Source of the DNA: RGIG3102 sp964507095
GTDB lineage: Bacteria; Bacillota; Clostridia; Oscillospirales; Ruminococcaceae
Assembly: GCA_964507095.1 (NCBI GenBank)
Contig: CAZDOS010000001.1
Location: 1-64,000, forward strand
DNA length: 64,000 bases
Direction of reading: 5' to 3'
A model generated the notes under the pieces. That model worked only from the letters and a program-made list of their open reading frames with translations, did no database searches and was not told where the DNA came from. This document shows, piece by piece, positions 51,601 to 59,928 of the stretch (its first letter is position 1; each line of letters begins with the position of its first letter). The position numbers and the translations under genes were made by a program.

Positions 51601-51810
51601 ATGAACGATTTGCTTAAAAGGATAAATGAGCTGTATCACAAAAGCAAGACAGTTGGCCTTACCGAGTCTGAAAAGCGGGAGCAGGCCGCCCTCAGGACAG
51701 AATATGTCAAGGGTATAAGGAAGAGCGTGATCAACCAGCTGAACAACATCACCATAGAGGAACCGGACGGTTCTTTCAACGTCCTTGCCGACAAGGGCAT
51801 AGAAGAGTAG
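51601..51810 (+). CDS. DUF896 family protein (YnzC-like)
   Basis: 69 residues from ATG 51601 (AAAAGGAG upstream). Two-helix start L-L-K-R-I-N-E-L-Y-H-K-S-K, then G-L-T-E-S-E-K-R-E-Q-A-A-L-R and Y-V-K-G-I-R-K-S-V, as in DUF896. In Bacillus the family includes the SOS-region protein YneB neighbour YnzC; no function is proven. Confidence 0.9.
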   Translation: MNDLLKRINELYHKSKTVGLTESEKREQAALRTEYVKGIRKSVINQLNNITIEEPDGSFNVLADKGIEE

Positions 51811-51822
51811 GAGGGAACAGAA

Positions 51823-52080
51823 ATGTACAATTACGAGTTTGCGTCCGTAAAGATGGGAAAGCCTCTGAGCAACATACTTAACGAACACAGGCAGCTTATA
51901 AGAAGCTACGGCAAGAAGGGCTACAGGTATGTGGGATACTATCCTACGGAGATCAACGAACAGGGAGTCATAGAAAAGGTCGATCTCATTTTCGAGTTCG
52001 TTGACAACACAGCTTCAAAGTTCTCAAAGCAGGCCCGGAGACTTGCCGAAAAGGTGGAGAACGAAAAGACAAAGCCATGA
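51823..52080 (+). CDS. DUF4177 family protein
   Basis: 85 residues; AGGAGGG upstream. Y-N-Y-E-F-A-S-V then Y-G-K-K-G-Y-R-Y-V-G-Y-Y-P and L-I-F-E: the small alpha-beta DUF4177 pattern, followed by a lysine-rich helix. Function unknown. 12 bases after the DUF896 gene. Confidence 0.8.
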   Translation: MYNYEFASVKMGKPLSNILNEHRQLIRSYGKKGYRYVGYYPTEINEQGVIEKVDLIFEFVDNTASKFSKQARRLAEKVENEKTKP

Positions 52081-52097
52081 GGAAAGGGCGGTCCGTA

Positions 52098-52126
52098 TTG
52101 AAAACGGACTGCGTTAATGGTATACT
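52098..52126 (+). promoter_or_regulatory. Promoter of ridA
   Basis: TTGAAA, 17 bases, TATACT, with TGG before the -10. Confidence 0.75.
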
Positions 52127-52188
52127 TTAAAGAGGAAAAATGCGTTGCATCAACGCATGTGAATATATTTTGAAAGGAATAGTGCATT

Positions 52189-52572
52189 ATGAAAAAGGTA
52201 GTATTCAGTGAGAAGGCTCCTGCAGCAATCGGACCTTACTCACAGGCTATTAAGACAGAAAAGACGATTTACGTATCCGGTCAGCTCGGACTCGATCCTG
52301 CAACAGGCGATTTCCCAGAGGGCGGAATCGAAGCACAGACAAAGCAGAGCCTCACAAACATCAAGAGCATTCTTGAGAGCGAAGGCTACGAGATGACCGA
52401 TGTAGTAAAGACAACAGTTCTTCTTAAGGATATAGCTGATTTCGGCGCAATGAACGGTGTTTACGGCACATTCTTCAAGGAGGGTTCATACCCTGCAAGA
52501 AGTGCTTTCCAGGTAGTTGCACTTCCAAAGGGCGGCCTTGTTGAGATCGAGGCAATTGCTTACAAGGCATAA
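52189..52572 (+). CDS. ridA: RidA family enamine/imine deaminase
   Basis: 127 residues; GAAAGGAAT upstream. Features: A-P-A-A-I-G-P-Y-S-Q-A at the start, V-S-G-Q-L-G-L, and P-A-R-S-A-F-Q-V with the active-site Arg, then V-E-I-E-A-I-A. It hydrolyses reactive 2-aminoacrylate and other enamines formed by PLP enzymes, relevant in an organism degrading amino acids. Confidence 0.95.
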   Translation: MKKVVFSEKAPAAIGPYSQAIKTEKTIYVSGQLGLDPATGDFPEGGIEAQTKQSLTNIKSILESEGYEMTDVVKTTVLLKDIADFGAMNGVYGTFFKEGSYPARSAFQVVALPKGGLVEIEAIAYKA

Positions 52573-52590
52573 TAGTCTTTCAAAAGGATA

Positions 52591-52617
52591 AAAAAGGTGC
52601 TTCGGCACCTTTTTTTG
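52591..52617 (+). terminator. Terminator of ridA
   Basis: AAAAAGGTGC TTCG GCACCTTTTTTT: stable UUCG tetraloop hairpin and T7. Confidence 0.93.
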
Positions 52618-52632
52618 TGCCTTTGGTCATCC

Positions 52633-52661
52633 TTGACGGTCCAGGGCAGGTAATATATAAT
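52633..52661 (+). promoter_or_regulatory. Promoter of the glycosyltransferase gene
   Basis: TTGACG, 17 bases, TATAAT, 36 bases before the ATG. Confidence 0.75.
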
Positions 52662-52697
52662 CTATTACGATTTTAGAGGCGTGAGCCGGGGGTAAAG

Positions 52698-53699
52698 ATG
52701 CCGAAATACAAGCGGAGCATAATCATTCCCAATCTCAACGGTGAGGGATGGATCAAGGACAGCATAGACAGCTGCATATACCAGGATTTCCCGTATCCGT
52801 ATGAGATAATAATCATAGAAAACGGTTCAAAGGACCGCAGCCTTGAGATAATCGAGGAGTGCGCCACAAGGTTCAAGGATTTCACCATCATCAAGAACGA
52901 GGTGAACATGGGCTTTGCTCCTGCAGTCAACCAGGGCATCAGGATAGCCGACTGCGAATACGCCGTCATGTTCAACAACGATGCCTTTGCCGAGCCCAAC
53001 TGGCTCAGCGAACTGGTCAGGGTGGCCGATGAGGACCCGACCGTTTTTTCGGTCAGCAGTCTGATGATCCAGCATTTCCACAGGGATCTCGCGGATGACG
53101 CGGGAGACTACGTTCCGCTGTTCGGATGGACCTGCAAGAGAGGCGACGGGCTGTCCATAAACAGATATCAGAAACAGGAGAGGGTGTTCACTGCCTGCGG
53201 AGGAGCCGCGCTGTACAGGAAGAGCATGCTTGATGAGATCGGGCTGTTTGAAGAAAGCTTCTTTGCCTACGGCGAGGACGTGGATCTCGGATGGAGAGCA
53301 AACAACAGGGGCTACAGGAACATCTATAACCCCAAGGCCGTATGTTACCACATAGCGAGTGCTACGACGGGCGGAAGATACAACAGTTTCAAGGCTGAAA
53401 AATCCGGGCAGAACACGCTGCTGTTGCTGTACAAGAACATGCCGATCCTCATGTTCATAATCAACTTCCCGTTCATATTCCTGGGCTTTATTCCGAAGTA
53501 TCTCATGTATGTTAAGAACGGATTTGCAAAGGAGCTGTGGAAGGGAACGAAGCAGGGCTTTGCCATGATGAAAGATCTGGATAAGCCTAAGTTCAGATGG
53601 AAAGATCTCGGGAATTACTTCTGGGTAGAGTGGCAGATGTTCATAAACTGCTTTGTGTATATAGACTACAGGATCAAGAGGGCGCTGGGAATAAAATGA
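52698..53699 (+). CDS. Family 2 glycosyltransferase
   Basis: 333 residues. GT-A fold: I-I-I-P-N-L-N-G-E-G-W at the N-terminus, M-F-N-N-D-A-F-A as the metal site, A-C-G-G-A-A-L-Y-R, and E-D-V-D-L-G-W-R. Similar to rhamnosyl- or mannosyltransferases of surface polysaccharides. A hydrophobic segment near residue 250 (I-L-M-F-I-I-N-F-P-F-I-F) probably attaches it to the membrane. A small protein gene overlaps its stop. Confidence 0.9.
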   Translation: MPKYKRSIIIPNLNGEGWIKDSIDSCIYQDFPYPYEIIIIENGSKDRSLEIIEECATRFKDFTIIKNEVNMGFAPAVNQGIRIADCEYAVMFNNDAFAEPNWLSELVRVADEDPTVFSVSSLMIQHFHRDLADDAGDYVPLFGWTCKRGDGLSINRYQKQERVFTACGGAALYRKSMLDEIGLFEESFFAYGEDVDLGWRANNRGYRNIYNPKAVCYHIASATTGGRYNSFKAEKSGQNTLLLLYKNMPILMFIINFPFIFLGFIPKYLMYVKNGFAKELWKGTKQGFAMMKDLDKPKFRWKDLGNYFWVEWQMFINCFVYIDYRIKRALGIK

Positions 53700-53905
53700 A
53701 CACAGATGTTTTCAAGGCAGTGGCGGTGATGTCACAGAGGTATCCTCACAAGGTCACAAAGCTTGCGATAAGGCGGAGGGGAAACAAGCATTATCTCTAT
53801 GCCTATACCGGACCCGTGAACAGAGTCGTGATCGGAAGCTTCTCCACCTTTGATGAGGCGCTTACGGCTCTCAATAACGTGAAGAAGCTGCTTAAGGAAG
53901 AATAA
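53696..53905 (+). CDS. Small basic hypothetical protein
   Basis: 69 residues; the start overlaps the glycosyltransferase stop (ATGA), so translation is coupled. Sequence pattern V-T-K-L-A-I-R-R-R-G-N-K-H-Y-L-Y-A-Y and V-V-I-G-S-F-S-T-F-D-E-A-L-T-A-L is like a single small alpha-beta domain. Family not recognised. Confidence 0.75.
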   Translation: MNTDVFKAVAVMSQRYPHKVTKLAIRRRGNKHYLYAYTGPVNRVVIGSFSTFDEALTALNNVKKLLKEE

Positions 53906-53907
53906 AA

Positions 53908-53936
53908 AGACGGACTGCATCGGCAGTCCGTTTTTG
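53908..53936. terminator. Bidirectional terminator
   Basis: Stem ACGGACTGC / GCAGTCCGT with loop ATCG; T5 on the plus side and A5 before it. Confidence 0.88.
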
Positions 53937-53941
53937 TATGC

Positions 53942-54796
53942 TTATTTTCTGACGTCTCCCAGCTTTTCTTTGATCTCCTGCAGGAACTCATCAAATTCCA
54001 GATGCTTCATGTCAGGGAATGCCTTTAGCAGCCTTGCACGGCCGAACCGCTTTCTGGATTCGATCTCAGCCTTGATCCTTTCAAATCTCGCCTTCTGGTC
54101 TCCCTTGATCCGCTCAATCCTGTTGCGCTGGTCTTCTTTCATCTTTTCTATCCTCTCATGGCTTTCAGCTTTTATCTCCTCAGCCTTTGCGGCATCCGTG
54201 AGCCGGCGTCCGCCGAGTTTTTCGGCCATCCTGTCGCTGGCAGAATGTATGAGCTCTGCCTGTCTTGACAGCCATTTAAGATCCTTGTTAAGATGCGCGA
54301 TCGTAGCGATCGTAGCGTTTGTGTCGACCGTAAAGGTCATGCCGCACCGCCAGAGAAGGAAGATGCCCAGCTTGTAGGGCAGAACGCTGATCCAGTACAG
54401 TGTCAGAGGCTGAATGATCCTCATCATGAACACGCCGCCGATACCCCACAGAAGGCTGAATTTCAGGCAGATGTATCCGCCCAGATTGAAGGGCTGGTCG
54501 CTGTAGTCCCACCATGATGTATGAAACATTTTCTTGAGGATCCACCCTGCCGTAAGCTCGAGAAGGCTGCATACGGCGGCCGAGCCCACGAACAGCAGAG
54601 CTGCGTTTTCAGTGTACGGGGTGAGGATGAAAATGATGAATATCATTCCAAAGCCGTAGATCGGACAAACCGGACCGTTCAGGAATCCCCTGTTGACTAT
54701 CTTGCCCGTGGTGACGGTGCAATAGACAACTTCGGTGCACCAGCCGAGGAACGCATATATGAAAAACATGCATAGATAGGTATATATGTCGAACAT
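53942..54796 (-). CDS. CmpB-type (PF06541-like) membrane protein
   Basis: 284 residues from ATG 54796 (AAAGGA 11 bases upstream). Five or six hydrophobic segments in the first 155 residues with F-L-G-W-C-T-E-V-V-Y, R-G-F-L-N-G-P-V-C-P-I-Y-G-F-G and W-W-D-Y-S, the pattern of the so-called ABC-transporter-permease CmpB family. The C-terminal half (170-265) is a charged coiled coil, longer than usual. No ATPase gene is next to it; transport function is doubtful. Confidence 0.85.
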   Translation of the reverse strand: MFDIYTYLCMFFIYAFLGWCTEVVYCTVTTGKIVNRGFLNGPVCPIYGFGMIFIIFILTPYTENAALLFVGSAAVCSLLELTAGWILKKMFHTSWWDYSDQPFNLGGYICLKFSLLWGIGGVFMMRIIQPLTLYWISVLPYKLGIFLLWRCGMTFTVDTNATIATIAHLNKDLKWLSRQAELIHSASDRMAEKLGGRRLTDAAKAEEIKAESHERIEKMKEDQRNRIERIKGDQKARFERIKAEIESRKRFGRARLLKAFPDMKHLEFDEFLQEIKEKLGDVRK

Positions 54797-54940
54797 CTCG
54801 TTTACAATCCTTTCAGTCTGCAAATTCTATCACTGTAAATGTGACAGATGCTTGAAAACCTCAATTTGAATATATGGATATGTCTGACTGCGGATATGCA
54901 TCCGGTCCAGCAGGCACTTTGATGTCCGGTCACAGATCAA

Positions 54941-54974
54941 AAAAGGGACTGCAGTAAAAACTGCAATCCCTTTA
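54941..54974 (-). terminator. Terminator of the Lrp-type regulator gene
   Basis: Stem AAAGGGACTGCAG / CTGCAATCCCTTT with one mismatch, A-rich on the left for a T tail on the minus strand. Confidence 0.8.
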
Positions 54975-54985
54975 TGATGTTCTGC

Positions 54986-55414
54986 TTAAACTATCGGCTT
55001 GCGAGCGATAGGCGTGGAAAGGATGATCTGGGTATTCGTAGCTCCCATCTTCTGGAATTTGACTATGAGATTTTCCAGATCGGTGATCTCGGCAGCGTCG
55101 ATCTTTACCAGATAGCTGTAGGAACCGGTAACATGGTGGCATTCGACGACCATGTCCTCGTTCTTTACCAGGTCGAGAAGCGTTTCCGTGTCAACAGGCT
55201 GAACGGAGACGTTTATTATTGCATGGATGCTCCTTCCAAGCTTTCTCGGGTCGATGATGGCGGTATATCCCTGGATGATACCTTCCTTTTCAAGTCTCTT
55301 GATCCTTTCGCTTACAGCCGGCGCAGTCAGGGAGATGGTCTGTGTTATCTCCTTAACGGTGATCCTTCCGTTCTCCTGAAGCAGCTGAAGTATCTTCTTG
55401 TCTATGGCGTCCAT
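54986..55414 (-). CDS. Lrp/AsnC family transcriptional regulator
   Basis: 142 residues; GGGAGAATC before the ATG. Helix-turn-helix at the start (I-D-K-K-I-L-Q-L-L-Q-E-N-G-R-I-T-V, then A-P-A-V-S-E-R-I-K-R-L), followed by the RAM ligand-binding domain (Y-T-A-I-I-D-P-R-K, V-T-G-S-Y-S-Y-L-V-K). Such regulators sense amino acids. Targets unknown; amino-acid genes in the window are plausible but not shown. Confidence 0.93.
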   Translation of the reverse strand: MDAIDKKILQLLQENGRITVKEITQTISLTAPAVSERIKRLEKEGIIQGYTAIIDPRKLGRSIHAIINVSVQPVDTETLLDLVKNEDMVVECHHVTGSYSYLVKIDAAEITDLENLIVKFQKMGATNTQIILSTPIARKPIV

Positions 55415-55534
55415 ACGATTCTCCCAAACACTTATTTTTTTCAGCGATTGATTAAATATGCTTAATAATTCAAAAAATCAGTCAAAATTATATCGTATGG
55501 GGTTTACTTTGTAAATAGTTTTTTTAACGGATTT

Positions 55535-56773
55535 TCATCGCCTGTCTTTGCCTTCGTAGGGCATGAACCTCCAGTAGACCTTCCTGTCCACCTTTCCCTT
55601 TACGTGAACTCCCTCGGCGGTATATTCCTCGAGGTCTATTCGTCCGAATTCCCTGGCAACATTCAGCAGTCCGGTCTCGGAATAAGGGAGTACCGCGTCC
55701 AGATCCAGCATGTTGGCACTGAGAGCATTATCGATTGCTACCAACAGCAGATCCAGTCCTTCGCCGGTCCTGGTGCTGGTGTACAGTCCGTCCCTGTGGA
55801 ATACGGGGTCGATCTTGTCCCGCTTGTTGTATACGGTGATTATGGATTCCATGTCGCAGCCTATGTCCGAGAGCACCTGTCTGGTTATCTGTATCTGCGA
55901 CATGCAGTCTTCGGAGGAACAGTCGCAAACGCAGAGGATTACATCGGCGTATTTTGCCTGTTCAAGAGTCGATTTGAAGGCCTCGACAAGGTTGTGCGGG
56001 AGCCTGCTGACAAAGCCGACGGTATCGACAAGGATGACCGTCTGGCCGCTGGGGAGCACCAGCTTCCTCGCCGTCGGGTCAAGGGTGGCAAAGAGCATGT
56101 CCTTCTCAAGTATCTCGCTTCCGGTAAGCACGTTCAGCAGGCTGGACTTTCCGACGTTGGTATATCCGGTCAGAGCGACGACCGGGACCTCGTTCTTCTG
56201 TCTTGCCCTGTTGACGGTGCCCCTTCTTTTCTCCATCTGCTCAAGTCTCTGCTTGATCAGCTCGATCCTGCCGTTTATGTATCTCCTGTCATATTCGAGC
56301 TTGCTTTCGCCGGCACCTCTTCTGGCACCGCCGCCGCCGCCACCGCCGCCGCCCTGTCTGGACAGTGAGGTGCCGAGACCTGTGAGTCTCGGAAGGCGGT
56401 ATTTAAGAGTGGCAAGTTCGGTCTGCAGCTTGCCCTCGTTGGTGGTCCGTCTCATTGAGAAGATCTCCAGGATGAGCATGGTCCTGTCGATGACTTCGAT
56501 CTCAAGATAGTCGGAAAGGTTCCTGAGCTGGCTTCCGGTGAGCTCGCAGTCGAATATGCATATCTCAACGTCGTTGACGGCGCACATCTCCTTGGCTTCG
56601 GCAAGCTTGCCCTCGCCGATATAGTATTTGCTGTCAGGCGCGTCTCTCTTCTGGATGACGGAGAAGACCACCTCCATGTCCATTGCCTCCCGGAGAGCAG
56701 TCAGTTCCTTTATGGATTCGTCTGCATCGTATTCGCCGAGATCGACACAAAGAAGCATGGCTTTAAGACTCAT
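55535..56773 (-). CDS. hflX: GTPase HflX with unusual poly-glycine linker
   Basis: 412 residues; AGGACAG before the ATG. N-terminal HflX domain, then R-L-T-G-L-G-T-S-L-S-R-Q followed by nine glycines and A-R-R-G-A-G-E-S-K-L-E, where most HflX have a short G-G-x-G-T-R-G-P-G-E-T. G-domain motifs: G-Y-T-N-V-G-K-S-S-L, D-P-T-A-R, D-T-V-G-F, and Y-N-K-R-D as G4. It splits or rescues stalled ribosomes. The glycine run is encoded by a repeat of CCG/CCA triplets on the plus strand (about 56330-56353), so its length may vary. Confidence 0.93.
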   Translation of the reverse strand: MSLKAMLLCVDLGEYDADESIKELTALREAMDMEVVFSVIQKRDAPDSKYYIGEGKLAEAKEMCAVNDVEICIFDCELTGSQLRNLSDYLEIEVIDRTMLILEIFSMRRTTNEGKLQTELATLKYRLPRLTGLGTSLSRQGGGGGGGGGARRGAGESKLEYDRRYINGRIELIKQRLEQMEKRRGTVNRARQKNEVPVVALTGYTNVGKSSLLNVLTGSEILEKDMLFATLDPTARKLVLPSGQTVILVDTVGFVSRLPHNLVEAFKSTLEQAKYADVILCVCDCSSEDCMSQIQITRQVLSDIGCDMESIITVYNKRDKIDPVFHRDGLYTSTRTGEGLDLLLVAIDNALSANMLDLDAVLPYSETGLLNVAREFGRIDLEEYTAEGVHVKGKVDRKVYWRFMPYEGKDRR

Positions 56774-56791
56774 ATCTGTCCTCGCTTTTCT

Positions 56792-56819
56792 TTGATTTTT
56801 AACATATATGTGCTATAAT
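56792..56819 (+). promoter_or_regulatory. Promoter of the zinc-ribbon membrane protein
   Basis: TTGATT, 16 bases, TATAAT with TGC in front. Confidence 0.7.
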
Positions 56820-56855
56820 CTCTCATACAATCAAGAAAGGGATTATTGAGAGATC

Positions 56856-57494
56856 ATGATTTGTCCAAGATGTAAGAGACCGGTCAGCGACAGCGCCAAC
56901 TTCTGTGGAAGCTGCGGACTTCCGAGAGCCGAGATAGAGAGATTCTACCGTCAGCAGGAACTGCTGAACATTCAGGATCCGAAGGCTGAAGATGCTGAAG
57001 CACTGGCTGATGACCTGCGGTCCGGCCTGGATGGTGACAATTATAGCATAAATGATGACATCAGAACAGATGGGCCGACACGGACCGAGCATCAGGGAGA
57101 ACGGCGGCAGGCCTTCGAGGAAAACACAGAAAATGCTTCCTATGAGCCTGTAAACGCCTCTGAGCAGCCTGTTGAGAATAAGATGGCATACACATATGCT
57201 CCGATGGATCCTCCACGGGCTCCGGCAGTGGATATGATGGACTACGAAGGCCCTTCGCACACGGAGGAGCCATTGTCGACAGTTGATTACATATGGATGA
57301 TGATCCTGTCGGCAATACCGGTATTCGGATTCTTCTACCTCATATATCTCGGATTCTTCCAGAAACTGAGCACGAACAAGAGTAATTATGCCAAGGCAGC
57401 CCTCATAGTCACGGTATTTGCCTTCATCGTCATGATACTGTTCTTCGTAAGCCTTGTACGTACCTTCAGGACTATTTACGGATACGGATTCTGA
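56856..57494 (+). CDS. Zinc-ribbon membrane protein
   Basis: 212 residues. N-terminal zinc ribbon C-P-R-C-K-R-P then F-C-G-S-C-G. A long acidic, Pro/Ala-rich linker follows (about 30-140), then two hydrophobic segments (about 148-168 and 182-202). The ribbon is presumably cytoplasmic. Similar proteins are common in Clostridia; role unknown. Divergent from hflX. Confidence 0.8.
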   Translation: MICPRCKRPVSDSANFCGSCGLPRAEIERFYRQQELLNIQDPKAEDAEALADDLRSGLDGDNYSINDDIRTDGPTRTEHQGERRQAFEENTENASYEPVNASEQPVENKMAYTYAPMDPPRAPAVDMMDYEGPSHTEEPLSTVDYIWMMILSAIPVFGFFYLIYLGFFQKLSTNKSNYAKAALIVTVFAFIVMILFFVSLVRTFRTIYGYGF

Positions 57495-57518
57495 TATATA
57501 TCCAAAAAGCACTATTAG

Positions 57519-57560
57519 CACGGCCTTCGATATTCTGATCAGAAGGCCGTGAGTCATTTT
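57519..57560 (+). terminator. Terminator after the zinc-ribbon gene
   Basis: Perfect stem CACGGCCTTC / GAAGGCCGTG, T-rich after it. It overlaps the leader of the MFS gene, so read-through could supply that gene. Confidence 0.75.
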
Positions 57561-57587
57561 TATTCTTTCAGGAACGGAGCCACATAT

Positions 57588-58760
57588 ATGGACCAAAACA
57601 AGGAAAAGATGCTGATCCTTATCAGATGCTGCCTCTGCATCGGCGGCGCAGTCGGCATGATAAGCAACTGCATAGGCATCTACTACACACCGATCGCCCA
57701 GAGCCTCGGAGTCGGCAGAGGGGATGTTGCCCTTATGGTGACTCTCACCAGCCTTTCTACGGCTTTCTTCGGCCCAGTGTTTGTCCGGCTCATCAGAAGA
57801 TTCAGGATAAATCTGGTCATGTCCTTCGGTGTGCTGTTGGGTGTGTGTGCATACCTGATCATGTCAGTGTCGAGGACCATATATCTGTTTTATGTCGCAG
57901 GCATCATCATAGGCATCTCCGCATCCTGCTTTGCCACTCTGCCGGTATCACTGATACTGAAAGACTGGTATAAGGAAAAGAACGGCTCGATGCTCGGAAT
58001 AGCCATGGCTTTCAGCGGAGCCTTTGCAGCCATACTCAATCCTGTTCTGGGAAAGATCATAACTAATTTCGGATACCAGACGAGCTTCCGAGTCATGGCC
58101 CTCCTTCTTGCAGTCATCTGTCTGCCTTGCACGGCTACGATGAAGCTCCTGGACCCTGAGTCGGTCCGGTCGCCGAAAAAGAAGGCAACGAGCGAGGGGA
58201 CAGCTGTCATACCGGTGATAAGCATAGTCCTGCTGTATATCACGGCCATGTGCTTCTACGGACAGAACGGCATGAACTCGCATGTCTCCGCCCTCGCTGT
58301 GGCAACGGGATACACCCTGCAATTCTCGGCAATGGCGGTTTCGATCCAGAACATAGCCAACATGCTGTTCAAGCTGGGCTTCGGGTTCCTCTCTGACAGG
58401 TTTGGAGCGACCAAGGCCTCCAGCCTGTATCTTCTGATCGGCCTGTCGGGCACGGCCTGTATGGCCTTCTTCCGCTCGGTCCCCCGGCTCATGCTGATGG
58501 GTCCTGCACTGTATGCTGCCAATTTCTCCGTCAGCACCGTGGGATCGTCGGTGCTAGCACAGAAGGTGGCAAAGGACCGTTACGCCGATGTCTACTCTAG
58601 GCAGACCATCCTCACTACGTCAAGCTATGCCCTGATGACCACTGTTTACGGAATGCTCTTTGACAGATCGGGCAGCTACCAGCCGGGGCTTATCGTCGTA
58701 ATCTGTCTGTCAGTAACGGGACTTGTCCTGCTCAACATCCTGGACAGAAAGACTAACTGA
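57588..58760 (+). CDS. MFS transporter (OFA-like)
   Basis: 390 residues from ATG 57588 (GGAG 9 bases upstream). Twelve hydrophobic segments. The N-half has G-V-G-R-G-D-V-A-L-M-V-T-L and the conserved R-R-F after helix 2-3; the C-half has G-F-G-F-L-S-D-R-F-G, the MFS inter-helix motif. Fits oxalate/formate-antiporter-like carriers; substrate unknown. Confidence 0.9.
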   Translation: MDQNKEKMLILIRCCLCIGGAVGMISNCIGIYYTPIAQSLGVGRGDVALMVTLTSLSTAFFGPVFVRLIRRFRINLVMSFGVLLGVCAYLIMSVSRTIYLFYVAGIIIGISASCFATLPVSLILKDWYKEKNGSMLGIAMAFSGAFAAILNPVLGKIITNFGYQTSFRVMALLLAVICLPCTATMKLLDPESVRSPKKKATSEGTAVIPVISIVLLYITAMCFYGQNGMNSHVSALAVATGYTLQFSAMAVSIQNIANMLFKLGFGFLSDRFGATKASSLYLLIGLSGTACMAFFRSVPRLMLMGPALYAANFSVSTVGSSVLAQKVAKDRYADVYSRQTILTTSSYALMTTVYGMLFDRSGSYQPGLIVVICLSVTGLVLLNILDRKTN

Positions 58761-58781
58761 GTCTGCCACAGCAAAATAAAG

Positions 58782-58813
58782 AGGACGCTCTCCCTTTGGG
58801 AAGCGTCCTTTTT
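58782..58813. terminator. Bidirectional terminator
   Basis: Stem AGGACGCT / AGCGTCCT extended by CTCCC / GGGA, T5 after it; between convergent genes. Confidence 0.85.
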
Positions 58814-58823
58814 GCCATATGTC

Positions 58824-59813
58824 TCACTTATCCGTCAGTGCAAGGATTTCAGATTCATCCGGCACGCTGGGCATGCCCCCGGGTCTTGTCGCAGACAGTG
58901 AGGCTGCAGTTACCGCAAATGAGACGATCTCCGTCAGCTCCTGCCGTGTGATGGAGTCCAGCCTTCCCTTGGCAGTGTAGCCCTTTCTGAGAAGCATTGC
59001 CATGGCGGCACCGCCGAATATGTCTCCCGCTCCGGTAGTGTCTATGACAGACAGCCCTGACGGAACGCTGACAAAGCAGCCGGCGGCTGAAGTGCTGCTG
59101 TAGCAGCCTTTGTCCCCCATGGTCACGTGAACGAGTCTGGCGGGGTATTCCTTCAGTATCTTCTTCCGGCCTGCCTTGGCTCTTTCAGGATCGTCAGCAT
59201 CTGTCTTTCCAAATGCAAAATCTATCTCCTCAAGGCTTATCTTCACAACATCAGACCAGTTCAGTCCCCTTATTATGGCAGCCCTTGCATCTTCCTCGCT
59301 GTTCCACAGCGGAAGACGGAGATTAGGGTCAAAGCTTATAAGCTTGTCCCTGTCGGTGACATATCTCAGGCAGTCCATGGTCATCTCCAGACCTGTCTGC
59401 GAGGTCATGGAAAGAGTTCCGAAGTGGAAGACATCCCGTCTCTTGAGTTTTCCAAGGTCTATCTCGTCGTATCTCAGCTGCGTGTCGGCTCCGGGCTTTC
59501 TGGCAAAGGAGAAGCTCCTGTCCCCGTTTTCATCAAGGGTCACGAAAGCCAGCGTGGTAAAGTATTCGCTGTCGATCCTGACTCCGTCGGTGTCTATGCC
59601 GGCATCCCGCAGAGTGCCGACGAGCAGATGCCCGAAGGCATCATCGCCCACCTTGCTGAGCATATGTCCGGTGTGACCGTATCTGCATACGGCCATGAGG
59701 AAATTAGCCGGAGCCCCGCCCGGCTGCGCCTGCAGGAGCGGGTAGCCCCGCCGGTCGGCGGATATCTGAGCGAAATCTATCAACAGCTCGCCTAAGGCAA
59801 CGACATCTGACAT
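58824..59813 (-). CDS. PfkB carbohydrate kinase, fructokinase-like
   Basis: 329 residues; GGGAGG before the ATG. G-E-L-L-I-D-F at the start, Q-P-G-G-A-P-A-N-F in the sugar loop and D-T-T-G-A-G-D-I-F-G-G-A with the catalytic Asp. The G-G-A-P-A-N form is typical of fructokinases. It would phosphorylate fructose or a related sugar. No sugar transporter adjacent. Confidence 0.9.
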   Translation of the reverse strand: MSDVVALGELLIDFAQISADRRGYPLLQAQPGGAPANFLMAVCRYGHTGHMLSKVGDDAFGHLLVGTLRDAGIDTDGVRIDSEYFTTLAFVTLDENGDRSFSFARKPGADTQLRYDEIDLGKLKRRDVFHFGTLSMTSQTGLEMTMDCLRYVTDRDKLISFDPNLRLPLWNSEEDARAAIIRGLNWSDVVKISLEEIDFAFGKTDADDPERAKAGRKKILKEYPARLVHVTMGDKGCYSSTSAAGCFVSVPSGLSVIDTTGAGDIFGGAAMAMLLRKGYTAKGRLDSITRQELTEIVSFAVTAASLSATRPGGMPSVPDESEILALTDK

Positions 59814-59855
59814 AACTGACCTCCCGTTTATCGGTCAAATCGGCGTAAAGCGCGA

Positions 59856-59884
59856 TTGCATTGAAACCGCTATTTTGCTAATAT
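59856..59884 (+). promoter_or_regulatory. Possible promoter of the racemase-cyclodeaminase pair
   Basis: TTGCAT, 17 bases, TAATAT, 44 bases before the ATG. The surrounding AT-rich DNA makes the assignment uncertain. Confidence 0.4.
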
Positions 59885-59928
59885 TATATATATTAATCAG
59901 CAAACTGTATACAAGAAGGAGAATACAA

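Noticed and set aside
56330..56353. Frameshift in hflX at the glycine repeat
   Set aside because: The frame is continuous and all later G motifs are in the same frame.
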